NCBI RefSeq assembly: GCF_004378855.1
Contig: NZ_RYYL01000001.1
Coordinates: 1-64,000, forward strand
Length of the DNA: 64,000 bases
From: Campylobacter sp. US33a
GTDB lineage: Bacteria; Campylobacterota; Campylobacteria; Campylobacterales; Campylobacteraceae
Direction: 5' to 3'
This document shows positions 54,566 through 62,492 of the stretch, piece after piece; the stretch's first letter is position 1, and each line of letters begins with the position of its first letter. The notes beneath the pieces were generated by a model. It worked only from the letters and a program-made list of their open reading frames with translations. It had not been told where the DNA came from and searched no databases. Position numbers and translations under genes: made by a program.

Positions 54566-55252
54566 ATGAAAACGAATTTTAAAAAATTAAGCTTATTAAT
54601 CGTTGAGGATGAAGAAAGCATTAGAGAAACGCTGATTGATGCTTTAAAGCCATATTTTTTAAAAATTTTGATCGCACAAAATGGCAATGAGGGTTTAAAA
54701 AAATTTAAAAAATTTAAACCCAATTTGGTACTTTCGGATATTAGTATGCCTATTATGAACGGTTTGGATATGGCAAAAGAAATCAAAAGCATTTCAAAAG
54801 AAGTGCCTATTGTTATTATGTCAGCTTTTTCTGAGAAGGATAGGCTTTTAAAAGCTATTGATGTTGGTGTAGATAAATACCTAATAAAACCCGTAGATAT
54901 TAAGGAATTGTTACAAATTTTTACATTATTAGCGGATAGCAAAATAGAACCTTCTAGTATTGTGGTTATTTCCAAGCATTATCGTTTTGATAAAATTAAA
55001 AAAATTCTATTAAAAGACAATCAAGAGATTAATTTAACAAAAAAAGAATTTGCCTTTATTGATTTACTTACCGAGCAGCCTGGAGTTTTAGTGTCTCATG
55101 AGAGTATTAAAAAAAATATTTGGGCAGATGAGTGTGTGAGTAATGCGGCAATTAGAACTTTTATAAAACGAATTCGTGATAAAACAGATGATAAATTTAT
55201 TAAAAATATTCCAGGTTTGGGCTATAAGATTAGTCTTGATAATTTAGGATAA
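54566..55252 (+). CDS. OmpR-type response regulator without a neighbouring kinase
   Basis: The start is ATG 54566, with AAGGG 5 bases upstream; the frame also opens at GTG 54551. The 228 residues comprise a receiver domain (acidic pair Glu14/Asp15, phosphoacceptor Asp58 in VLSDISMP, Lys108 in YLIKPVD) and a winged-helix DNA-binding domain (about 150-225, ending PGLGYKISL). In C. jejuni, as recalled, a sensor kinase gene sits between the TauE-like gene and this one. Here only 21 bases separate them. It lies before ccoN, so a role in regulating respiration is possible. Confidence 0.92.
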   Translation: MKTNFKKLSLLIVEDEESIRETLIDALKPYFLKILIAQNGNEGLKKFKKFKPNLVLSDISMPIMNGLDMAKEIKSISKEVPIVIMSAFSEKDRLLKAIDVGVDKYLIKPVDIKELLQIFTLLADSKIEPSSIVVISKHYRFDKIKKILLKDNQEINLTKKEFAFIDLLTEQPGVLVSHESIKKNIWADECVSNAAIRTFIKRIRDKTDDKFIKNIPGLGYKISLDNLG

Positions 55253-55316
55253 GAAATACCTTAAAATATAAAAAATAACAAACGATTAACAAAAATGTTA
55301 TTTTTAAGAAAAATTC

Positions 55317-55336
55317 TATAATTATTATTTTATAAT
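55317..55336 (+). promoter_or_regulatory. Candidate -10 boxes for ccoN
   Basis: Two TATAAT sequences (55317-55322 and 55331-55336) lie 48 and 34 bases before the ccoN ATG in the 117-base gap after the response regulator. Either could give the ccoNOQP transcript; neither has a strong -35 box. Confidence 0.5.
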
Positions 55337-55369
55337 ATTAGCTTGTTAATTCCAAAATAAGGAGAGGAA

Positions 55370-56836
55370 ATGCACCCAGGTAATGCATTAAACTACGACT
55401 ATACGGTTGCTAAATACTTTATGTTTGCTACCATATTGTTTGGTATTATAGGTATGGCCATTGGCACGCTTATAGCCTTTCAACTTGCGTATCCAGATTT
55501 AAACTATTTAGCTGGTGAGTACGGAACTTTTTCAAGACTTAGACCGCTTCATACTTCAGGTGTGATTTTTGGTTTTATGCTTTCAGGAATTTGGGCTACT
55601 TGGTATTATATAGGCCAACGCGTTTTAAAAGTAAGCATGGCAGAGTCATCATTTTTGATGGCTATAGGAAAAATTCACTTTTGGCTCTATATGATCACAA
55701 TGATTTTGGCTGTGATTTCTTTGTTTATAGGAGTTAGCACCTCAAAGGAGTATGCAGAGCTTGAATGGCCTTTAGATATACTTGTAGTTCTTGTATGGAT
55801 TTTATGGGGTATAAGTATTTTTGGACTCATTGGAATTCGTCGTGAAAAAACTTTGTATATTTCGCTTTGGTATTATATAGCTACATTTTTAGGTATAGCC
55901 ATGCTTTATCTTTTTAATAATATGTCTGTTCCGACTTATTTTGTAAGCGGTATGGGAAATTGGTGGCATAGTGTATCAATGTATGCAGGAACCAATGACG
56001 CTTTGGTGCAATGGTGGTATGGACATAATGCAGTTGCATTTGTATTCACCGTAGGTATTATTGCTCAAATTTATTATTTTCTTCCAAAAGAAAGTGGACA
56101 ACCAATTTTTTCTTATAAACTTTCCTTATTTGCATTTTGGGGTTTAATGTTTGTTTATCTTTGGGCAGGTGGACACCATTTGATTTACTCGACTGTGCCT
56201 GATTGGATGCAAACAATGGGTTCTGTTTTTTCAATTGTGCTTATTTTGCCTTCTTGGGGTTCAGCTATTAATATTTTACTTACTATGAAAGGTGAGTGGA
56301 GTCAATTAAGAGAAAGTCCATTGATTAAATTTATGATTTTGGCATCAACTTTTTATATGTTCTCAACTCTTGAAGGACCAATTCTTTCTATTAAGTCTGT
56401 AAATGCTCTAGCTCACTTTACGGATTGGATTCCAGGGCATGTGCATGATGGAACTCTTGGTTGGGTTGGTTTTATGACTATGGCAGCGCTTTATCATATG
56501 ACTCCTAGAATGTTTAAAAGAGAGCTTTATAGTAAATCATTAATGGAAGCACAATTTTGGATTCAAACTACAGGTATAGTGCTTTATTTTGCATCTATGT
56601 GGATTGCAGGAATCACTCAAGGTATGATGTGGAGAGCTACAGATGAATACGGAACTCTTCTTTATACTTTCATAGATACGGTTACGGCTATTGTTCCTTA
56701 TTATTGGATTAGAGCAATTGGTGGCTTGTTATATCTTGTAGGCTTTTTTATGTTTACTTATAATATTTATAAATCAATTGCTAATGGAAAAGTACTTGAC
56801 AAAGAACCACAAAGTGCTTCACCTATGGCAGCATAA
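55370..56836 (+). CDS. ccoN: cbb3-type cytochrome c oxidase subunit I
   Basis: Catalytic subunit with haem b and the haem b3-CuB centre. The 488-residue protein has 12 membrane helices. The haem and copper ligands are in TFSRLRPLHTSGVIFGFMLSG (low-spin haem), WWYGHNAVAFVFTVGIIAQIYYF, LWAGGHHLIYSTVPDW (CuB) and WIPGHVHDGTLGWVGFM (haems b3/b). Terminal oxidase with very high oxygen affinity, suited to microaerobic growth. Start of ccoNOQP; next start 9 bases after the stop. Confidence 0.98.
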   Translation: MHPGNALNYDYTVAKYFMFATILFGIIGMAIGTLIAFQLAYPDLNYLAGEYGTFSRLRPLHTSGVIFGFMLSGIWATWYYIGQRVLKVSMAESSFLMAIGKIHFWLYMITMILAVISLFIGVSTSKEYAELEWPLDILVVLVWILWGISIFGLIGIRREKTLYISLWYYIATFLGIAMLYLFNNMSVPTYFVSGMGNWWHSVSMYAGTNDALVQWWYGHNAVAFVFTVGIIAQIYYFLPKESGQPIFSYKLSLFAFWGLMFVYLWAGGHHLIYSTVPDWMQTMGSVFSIVLILPSWGSAINILLTMKGEWSQLRESPLIKFMILASTFYMFSTLEGPILSIKSVNALAHFTDWIPGHVHDGTLGWVGFMTMAALYHMTPRMFKRELYSKSLMEAQFWIQTTGIVLYFASMWIAGITQGMMWRATDEYGTLLYTFIDTVTAIVPYYWIRAIGGLLYLVGFFMFTYNIYKSIANGKVLDKEPQSASPMAA

Positions 56837-56845
56837 GGAGAGAAA

Positions 56846-57511
56846 ATGTTTAGTTGGTTAGAAAAAAATCCATTCTTTTTCGCGGTAGCAGTTTTTGTTG
56901 TGATTGCTTATGCAGGTATTGTTGAAGTTTTGCCAGATTTTGCAAATAATGCAAGACCGCTTGAAAGTAAAAAGCCTTATACTGTTTTACAGCTTGCGGG
57001 ACGCCAAGTTTATATTAAAGATAGTTGCAATGCTTGTCATTCTCAGCTTATTCGTCCTTTTAAATCAGAGACTGATAGATATGGAATGTATTCTGTAAGT
57101 GGTGAATTTGCTTATGATAGACCATTTTTATGGGGTTCAAAAAGAACAGGTCCTGATTTAGCACGTGTAGGAAATTATAGGACAGCTGATTGGCATGAAA
57201 ATCATATGTGGGATCCAACTTCTGTAGTTCCAGCATCGGTAATGCCCGCTTACAAACACATGTTTAGCAATAACGCTGATATTAAAACCGCCTATGCCGA
57301 GGCATTGACTGTAAAGAAAGTGTTTAATGTTCCTTATGATGTTGAAGGACAAACCAAACTTGGCACTTGGGAGGAAGCTAGCGAGGAAGTAAGAGCTGAA
57401 GCACAAGCCATTGTTGATCAAATGAAAAATCAAGAAGTAAAAGATGCTTTTGCTAGAGGTGAAATTAAAGAAATTGTTGCTTTAATTGCTTATTTAAATA
57501 GCTTAAAGTAG
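56846..57511 (+). CDS. ccoO: cbb3-type cytochrome c oxidase subunit II
   Basis: Membrane-anchored monohaem cytochrome c of 221 residues. A single N-terminal helix (FFFAVAVFVVIAYAGIVEVLP) is followed by GRQVYIKDSCNACHSQLIRPF, with the CxxCH haem c site near residue 58. The downstream VMPAYKHMF may give the second axial ligand methionine. Transfers electrons from CcoP to CcoN. Follows ccoN closely. Confidence 0.98.
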   Translation: MFSWLEKNPFFFAVAVFVVIAYAGIVEVLPDFANNARPLESKKPYTVLQLAGRQVYIKDSCNACHSQLIRPFKSETDRYGMYSVSGEFAYDRPFLWGSKRTGPDLARVGNYRTADWHENHMWDPTSVVPASVMPAYKHMFSNNADIKTAYAEALTVKKVFNVPYDVEGQTKLGTWEEASEEVRAEAQAIVDQMKNQEVKDAFARGEIKEIVALIAYLNSLK

Positions 57512-57516
57512 GATTT

Positions 57517-57780
57517 ATGGAAGATTTAAAAATAGTATTTGGCGTGATTAAAGATATCATCACGCTAAATTTTGATGCCATTACAAAACAAGAATGGGAA
57601 CTTTTCCAAGGTTATGGTTTTTTTGCTTTTGTTGTTTTTTTGGTAGTTGTTTTATATGCTTATTGGTATCATCTTTATAGAGCAGAAAAAAAAGGTGAGA
57701 GAAATTACGAAAAATACGCTAATCTTGCCTTAAAAGATGATATTGATGATAGCATTTTAGAAAATAAAAGGAGTATTTGA
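57517..57780 (+). CDS. ccoQ: cbb3-type oxidase CcoQ-like subunit
   Basis: An 87-residue protein with one membrane helix (FFAFVVFLVVVLYAYWYHLYRAE, residues ~33-55) and a charged tail, typical of CcoQ, which stabilises the oxidase. It is longer than most CcoQ (about 50-60 residues) at its N-terminus (MEDLKIVFGVIKDIITLNF). Its stop overlaps the ccoP ATG by one base. Confidence 0.9.
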   Translation: MEDLKIVFGVIKDIITLNFDAITKQEWELFQGYGFFAFVVFLVVVLYAYWYHLYRAEKKGERNYEKYANLALKDDIDDSILENKRSI

Positions 57781-58658
57781 TGCAATGGTTAAATTTAGAA
57801 GATAATATCAATCTCTTATCTTTAATTGGAGCTATTCTTATCATTTTAATCACACTTGTAATTGTGGGTAGAATGTTTAAACAAATGAAAGAAAAAAGAG
57901 GTGATGCGGAGCTTAGTGAGCATAGTTGGGATGGTATAGGTGAGTATAAAAATGCTATTCCTACAGGTTGGGCTGTTGTGTTTTTCCTTACTATTGTTTG
58001 GGCTATTTGGTATTTTCTTTGGGGGTATCCTTTAAATGGTTATTCGAGAATAGGTGAATACAATGAAGAGGTAATGGCTCATACGGTTAAATTTGAAGAA
58101 AAATTCAAAAATCTTTCTGCTGAAGATAAAGTTGCTATGGGTGAAAATATCTTTTTAGTCCAATGTTCTCAATGCCATGGAATCACTGCTGATGGGATTA
58201 ATGGAAAAGCACAAAATCTTACTATGTGGGGTTCTGAAGAAGGGCTTATTGATGTTTTGAAAAAAGGTTCTAAGGGTATGAATTATCTTATGGGTGAGAT
58301 GGCTCCAGCAGTTGAACTTGGTGTTGCGGAAGAAGATATTCCAGCGGTTGCTGCTTATGTTGCAAAGGAAATTTCAGCGATTAAAAAAACAGCAAATGAA
58401 GATTTAGTAGCTCGCGGCAAAGAGGTTTTTGCTACTTGTGTTGCTTGTCATGGTGAAGATGGGACCGGAATAGTAGGTGGAGAAGTTTTAGCACCCGATC
58501 TTACCAAGTATGGACAATCTGAATTTGTGGTAGAAGTTTTAAATAGGGGTAAAAGCGGTGCTATTGGTGTGATGCCTATGTTTAATAGCGGAATTTTAAA
58601 TGATATTCAAAAACAAGCTGTTGGCGAATATGTGATTTCTCTTTCAAGGGGTGAGTAA
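57780..58658 (+). CDS. ccoP: cbb3-type cytochrome c oxidase subunit III (dihaem cytochrome)
   Basis: The ATG is at 57780 (TGATG overlap with ccoQ); a TTG three bases before is unlikely. The 292 residues have two membrane segments near the N-terminus (residues ~12-32 and ~63-80, TGWAVVFFLTIVWAIWYFLWGYPLNGYS). Two class-I cytochrome c domains with CSQCHGI near residue 123 and CVACHGED near residue 215 follow. It accepts electrons from cytochrome c or bc1. Followed by the ccoP-coupled small membrane protein at a TAATG overlap. Confidence 0.97.
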   Translation: MQWLNLEDNINLLSLIGAILIILITLVIVGRMFKQMKEKRGDAELSEHSWDGIGEYKNAIPTGWAVVFFLTIVWAIWYFLWGYPLNGYSRIGEYNEEVMAHTVKFEEKFKNLSAEDKVAMGENIFLVQCSQCHGITADGINGKAQNLTMWGSEEGLIDVLKKGSKGMNYLMGEMAPAVELGVAEEDIPAVAAYVAKEISAIKKTANEDLVARGKEVFATCVACHGEDGTGIVGGEVLAPDLTKYGQSEFVVEVLNRGKSGAIGVMPMFNSGILNDIQKQAVGEYVISLSRGE

Positions 58659-58876
58659 TGGAAAATATGAATAGAAATGTATTTTCACTTTCGGGCGTAA
58701 CAGGAATGTTAATTGCTACGGTTTTGCTACTTGCTATTTTGGTAGGACTTACGATTTGGGGTATTAAAGCACAGCAAGATGTAATGCAAAAACCTTATAC
58801 TTTAAATAATCCTCAAAGTGTTCCTATGAAAGGTGCTGATGCCAATAAACATATGATAGTAAAGGATGGACAATGA
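58658..58876 (+). CDS. Small membrane protein in the cco operon (Cj1486-like)
   Basis: The 72-residue protein has one hydrophobic helix (residues ~12-35, VTGMLIATVLLLAILVGLTIWGI) followed by a polar tail (NPQSVPMKGADANKHMIVKDG), probably periplasmic or cytoplasmic. DUF4006 proteins in Epsilonproteobacteria have this position and size. It is coupled to ccoP (TAATG) and to the next small gene (ATGA). Role in oxidase assembly is inferred from position. Confidence 0.78.
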   Translation: MENMNRNVFSLSGVTGMLIATVLLLAILVGLTIWGIKAQQDVMQKPYTLNNPQSVPMKGADANKHMIVKDGQ

Positions 58877-58974
58877 GCAAAGCTTTAGAATATTTAATTG
58901 TTATAGGTTTGATTGTTGCAGCTGCTGTAACTGCTTGGTCTGTTTTAACTGCAAATCATCTTAATATAGGATGA
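58873..58974 (+). CDS. 33-residue membrane peptide in the cco operon (Cj1485-like)
   Basis: ATG at 58873 overlaps the preceding stop by 4 bases, AAAGGA lies upstream, and its TGA (58972-58974) overlaps the following start by 4 bases. The product MSKALEYLIVIGLIVAAAVTAW... is a single transmembrane helix with a short polar end. The tight ATGA coupling at both ends argues for translation despite the small size. Function unknown; likely an oxidase accessory like CcoM/CcoH partners. Confidence 0.75.
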   Translation: MSKALEYLIVIGLIVAAAVTAWSVLTANHLNIG

Positions 58975-59564
58975 AATTCTTAATACAAAGCGGCTTTTTA
59001 GCTGCTTTTTTCTTTATAAATTCTTTATTAGCGCAAGGCAATTCTCATGTTGTTTTTAATGAAAATGTTTTAAATGATAAAGTTGTGAATGAGCTTAATT
59101 TAATGGGAAATGAGCTCTATGAAAAAACAGGGGTATTTGTAGCTGCTGCAATTAGTGATAAGACTGATTTTAACGAATTGCTTAAATTTAAAGATAAACT
59201 CCCAAGTCCTTTTATTTTGCTAGTTCTTTCTAAAAAATCTCATCAACTTGATATTATAGCTACTAAAGAAGCTTTAGTGTTTTTTGATAAAGAAAAGGTT
59301 TTAAGTCCTTATCCATGGAGTGGTTCTATACTTCCTTTACTTTCATCAAATAAGGCAAAAGATCAATTTAATGCTGCGGTTTTGAATGGTTATTCTGATA
59401 TTGTTGATCAGGTGGCAAGTTATTTTAATGTTAAACTCGTTCATTCTATAGGCAATGCAAATAGAGATACTTTAAATGTCTTAAGAATTGGAATTTACGG
59501 CTTTATCTGTATTATGGCTTTACTATACATTCAGAAAAAAATGAGGAGAAAAAAGAATGTCTAA
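58971..59564 (+). CDS. Membrane-anchored TPM-like protein in the cco operon (Cj1484-like)
   Basis: The 197-residue protein has a signal peptide (FLIQSGFLAAFFFINSLLAQG), a periplasmic alpha/beta domain of about 140 residues, and a C-terminal membrane helix (IGIYGFICIMALLYIQKK) with a basic tail. The domain shape (VVNELNLMGNELYEKTGVFVAAAI) resembles TPM domains linked to membrane-protein quality control, but with weak sequence match. Overlaps the next gene by 8 bases. A role in cbb3 biogenesis is inferred only from position. Confidence 0.65.
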   Translation: MKFLIQSGFLAAFFFINSLLAQGNSHVVFNENVLNDKVVNELNLMGNELYEKTGVFVAAAISDKTDFNELLKFKDKLPSPFILLVLSKKSHQLDIIATKEALVFFDKEKVLSPYPWSGSILPLLSSNKAKDQFNAAVLNGYSDIVDQVASYFNVKLVHSIGNANRDTLNVLRIGIYGFICIMALLYIQKKMRRKKNV

Positions 59565-60117
59565 AAAGAAAACTTTTTGGCCTTATGGAATCTTGCTTTC
59601 GCTTTTTGCAATAGTTCTTGCTTGTATTGCTACTATTGTTTTTGCTAGTCAGTATCCTGTTTATGAAGATAAAGTTTATTTTCAAACTTATCAAGAAGTG
59701 GATGAAAATATCAATGAAATTAGAGCTAAACAGGAAATTTTTGAGAAATTTTTTAGCGTGAGTTTGGATTTAAACTCAAGTAAAGATAAAAAGGGACGCG
59801 TAGTTTATGATTTAAATCAAGATCAAAATACCTTGCGTTTTGTGCTTAAAGATAAAATTGAAAATATATCATCGAAATTTAGCGCAGAGCTTTTGCTAAC
59901 GCGTCCGCATACTAATGAGCAAGATGCGAAATTGGGACTTGAAATTTTGCAAAATACAGGTATAAATTCAAATGTCAAAGAACATTTTATAAATGTGGTT
60001 TTGCCTAGACTTGAAAAAGGCAGATGGCAACTTCAGCTTAAAATCATTGCAGATAAAGATGATGGGATAAATACTCAGGCTGTAGGTTTTTATACTTATG
60101 AAATTTTTGTTCGTTAA
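59557..60117 (+). CDS. FixH/CcoH-like protein (Cj1483-like)
   Basis: 186 residues. One N-terminal helix (PYGILLSLFAIVLACIATIVFASQYPVYED) anchors a periplasmic domain. The segment SAELLLTRPHTNEQD and the ending LEKGRWQLQLKIIADKD resemble the FixH family, which assists cbb3 oxidase assembly and copper delivery. It ends with TAATG overlapping addB, so the DNA-repair genes are in the same transcript frame as oxidase genes. Confidence 0.78.
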   Translation: MSKKKTFWPYGILLSLFAIVLACIATIVFASQYPVYEDKVYFQTYQEVDENINEIRAKQEIFEKFFSVSLDLNSSKDKKGRVVYDLNQDQNTLRFVLKDKIENISSKFSAELLLTRPHTNEQDAKLGLEILQNTGINSNVKEHFINVVLPRLEKGRWQLQLKIIADKDDGINTQAVGFYTYEIFVR

Positions 60118-62492
60118 TGAAGCTTAATATTTTTAGTTCCACAAGACAAATTAAAGAGTATTATAGGCAAAATAAAAATGCCAATTCTTTGCTCGATCCT
60201 GTGCTTCATATCAGTGATTTTTTGGATAGAGTTTGTTTGCTTAATACTCATAAAGCGAGTTCTTATGAGACTTTGCTTTTGATGCAAGAAGCTTGCAAGA
60301 AAAGTAAGGATTTGGAAAGTAAGTTGGGAATTTCGACTGAATTTTTTGCTTTTTTGAAAAATAACGAATATCTTTTTTCTTTTTTTAAAGAATTGGCTTT
60401 GGAAAAAAGAAGTATTTGCGATCTTAAAAATAATGACTATTATGCTGCTTATAATGAACATTTGGATATTTTAGAAGAGGTTTTTCAAAATTATCTTTCT
60501 TTGCTTGATAGGGCAAATTTGCATGATGAGCTTTCTTTGGTAAAAAACTATAGTTTAAATTTAGATTTTTTGGATGAATATGAAAGTATTAAATATGATT
60601 TACAAGGTTTTTTGAGTCGTTTTGAAGAAGAGTTGTTTGTGCAAATTTCGCAATATAAAGATTTTATTTTATGCTTTAGAACGAGTGCTTTTAATTTAGA
60701 ATATCTTTCGAACCTTGATTTTTTAAGAAAATTATCTTTAAATGAAAATTGTTATTATGAATTTAATATTAAAACTCATACTATTGTAAAACAAGAAAAA
60801 ATTCCACAAACGAAGATAAGTGTTAAACTGCGAGCTTTTGAAATAAGAACCTTGCAAGTTTCTTTTGTTATGGATGAAATTTCAAATTTCATTCGTGCGG
60901 GTTTAAAACCTGAAAATATAGTTGTTATTACTCCAGATGAATGTTTTTGCAATACTTTAAGGCTTTGGGATAAGAACAATGTTTTGAATTTTGCAAGTGG
61001 AATTAGCATTAAAGAAAGCTTTTTTTATCAGAAATTAAAAGCGCTTTATGATAGTGCAAATTTGGAGTCTTTTGAATTTAATAAAAGCCTTGATTATTTT
61101 GAAAATAAAGAGAGTGTTTTTGACTATCATAATACGCTTTTGCATTATTTTAAACTTGATTTTAATACTTTTAAGGCACGTTTTAATGAAAAGTGTGAAG
61201 TAGATTTTTTTGAAGATCTTGTAAAAGTATTTTTGTTGAATGAAAAAAAAGAACTGATTGTTTTGATTGAAAAGGAGCTTTATTTTATTAAGGATTTGCT
61301 AAAAAATCAAACTTTAACACTAAAAGAGCTTTTAGAGCTTTTTTTTATACAAATTTCTTCACTCACTTTAAGCGATGTTGGTGGTGGAAAAGTTACTGTT
61401 ATGGGGCTTTTGGAAAGTAGGGGGCTTAGTTTTGATGGGGTAATAATGGTTGATTTTAATGATGATATTATTCCCAAAAGAAGTATTAATGAGCTTTTTT
61501 TAAACAATGATATTCGCAAACAAGCAGGACTTATAAGTTATGAAAGAAGAGAAAATTTACAAAGATTTTATTATGAAAGTTTGATGACAAGAGCGAAAAA
61601 AGTTAGCATTTCTTATGTGGAAAATGAGCAAAGTTGCAAATCGCGTTTTTTAGACGAGCTGGATTTTGAATTTGAAGAGGATAATAAAATCAGTCCCCAA
61701 GCTTATTTAGATGCTTTAAAATTAGATTATGAAGAAAAAAAACCCAATTTAGAGCCTCTTAAGGCACCTATTTTAAGGCATAATATTTTTGCCACCCCTT
61801 TATCTTTTAGTCGTTTGAATTTATTTTTGAAGCAAAAAAGAACTTATTATTATCGTTATATTTTAAATCTTTTAGAACCTCGTGCCTTAGAGGAGCAAAA
61901 AAGTGCTAAAAATTTAGGTATTTTTATACATAAAATTTTAGAACTCTATTATCAGCAAAATAAGAATTTTTTTGATGAAGATGAATTTATGTTTTTATTG
62001 CATAAACAAGCAAAAATTGCGAAAATTTCAGAACTTGATGTTGAAATTTTGAAATTAAAATTCGCACGCTTTGCAAAGGTAGAAAATGAGCGTTTTTCGC
62101 AAGGATATAGGGTAGAAAAAACTGAATTTGAGATAAAGCCTCCTAAGAAATATAAATTAAAAAATGGTTTTAGCGTGGATTTAATAGGGACTATTGACCG
62201 TATTGATAACTTAAATAATAATCGTTTGATTCTTGATTATAAAAGCGGAAAAATAGAAGATAATTCATATCAATTGGCTTTTTATAAGCTTTTAATAGGC
62301 AAGAATTGTGCCGCAAAATTTTATGATTTAAATGATTTTAAAATTAAAAATGGCAAAAACACCAAAGATGTTTTGGAGCTTGAAGAATTACTTGAAGAGC
62401 TTGTTTTGCAAAGTAAAGAAGAGATAGAATTTGAAAATACAAAAGATGAGTATTGTCCTTATAAGCTTCTTTATAAAAAGGAGTTAAAATGA
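60117..62492 (+). CDS. addB: AddB nuclease subunit of the AddAB recombination complex
   Basis: The 791-residue protein belongs to the AddB/RecB-like C-terminal nuclease family. The C-terminal RecB nuclease site is clear: IHKILELYYQQ at about 640, then GTIDRIDNLNNNRLILDYKSGK near residue 700, with the catalytic D-x(n)-DYK and following QLAFYKLLI. A helicase-like middle has VTVMGLLESRGLSFDGVIMVDFND. The N-terminus lacks a Walker A site, so the helicase half is inactive, leaving AddA to unwind. It overlaps addA by 4 bases. Confidence 0.93.
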   Translation: MKLNIFSSTRQIKEYYRQNKNANSLLDPVLHISDFLDRVCLLNTHKASSYETLLLMQEACKKSKDLESKLGISTEFFAFLKNNEYLFSFFKELALEKRSICDLKNNDYYAAYNEHLDILEEVFQNYLSLLDRANLHDELSLVKNYSLNLDFLDEYESIKYDLQGFLSRFEEELFVQISQYKDFILCFRTSAFNLEYLSNLDFLRKLSLNENCYYEFNIKTHTIVKQEKIPQTKISVKLRAFEIRTLQVSFVMDEISNFIRAGLKPENIVVITPDECFCNTLRLWDKNNVLNFASGISIKESFFYQKLKALYDSANLESFEFNKSLDYFENKESVFDYHNTLLHYFKLDFNTFKARFNEKCEVDFFEDLVKVFLLNEKKELIVLIEKELYFIKDLLKNQTLTLKELLELFFIQISSLTLSDVGGGKVTVMGLLESRGLSFDGVIMVDFNDDIIPKRSINELFLNNDIRKQAGLISYERRENLQRFYYESLMTRAKKVSISYVENEQSCKSRFLDELDFEFEEDNKISPQAYLDALKLDYEEKKPNLEPLKAPILRHNIFATPLSFSRLNLFLKQKRTYYYRYILNLLEPRALEEQKSAKNLGIFIHKILELYYQQNKNFFDEDEFMFLLHKQAKIAKISELDVEILKLKFARFAKVENERFSQGYRVEKTEFEIKPPKKYKLKNGFSVDLIGTIDRIDNLNNNRLILDYKSGKIEDNSYQLAFYKLLIGKNCAAKFYDLNDFKIKNGKNTKDVLELEELLEELVLQSKEEIEFENTKDEYCPYKLLYKKELK

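Noticed and set aside
60117-62492. Inactivated addB because of the missing Walker A
   Set aside because: The nuclease motifs are intact and some AddB/RecB-like partners lack an active helicase; the gene is full length and coupled to addA.
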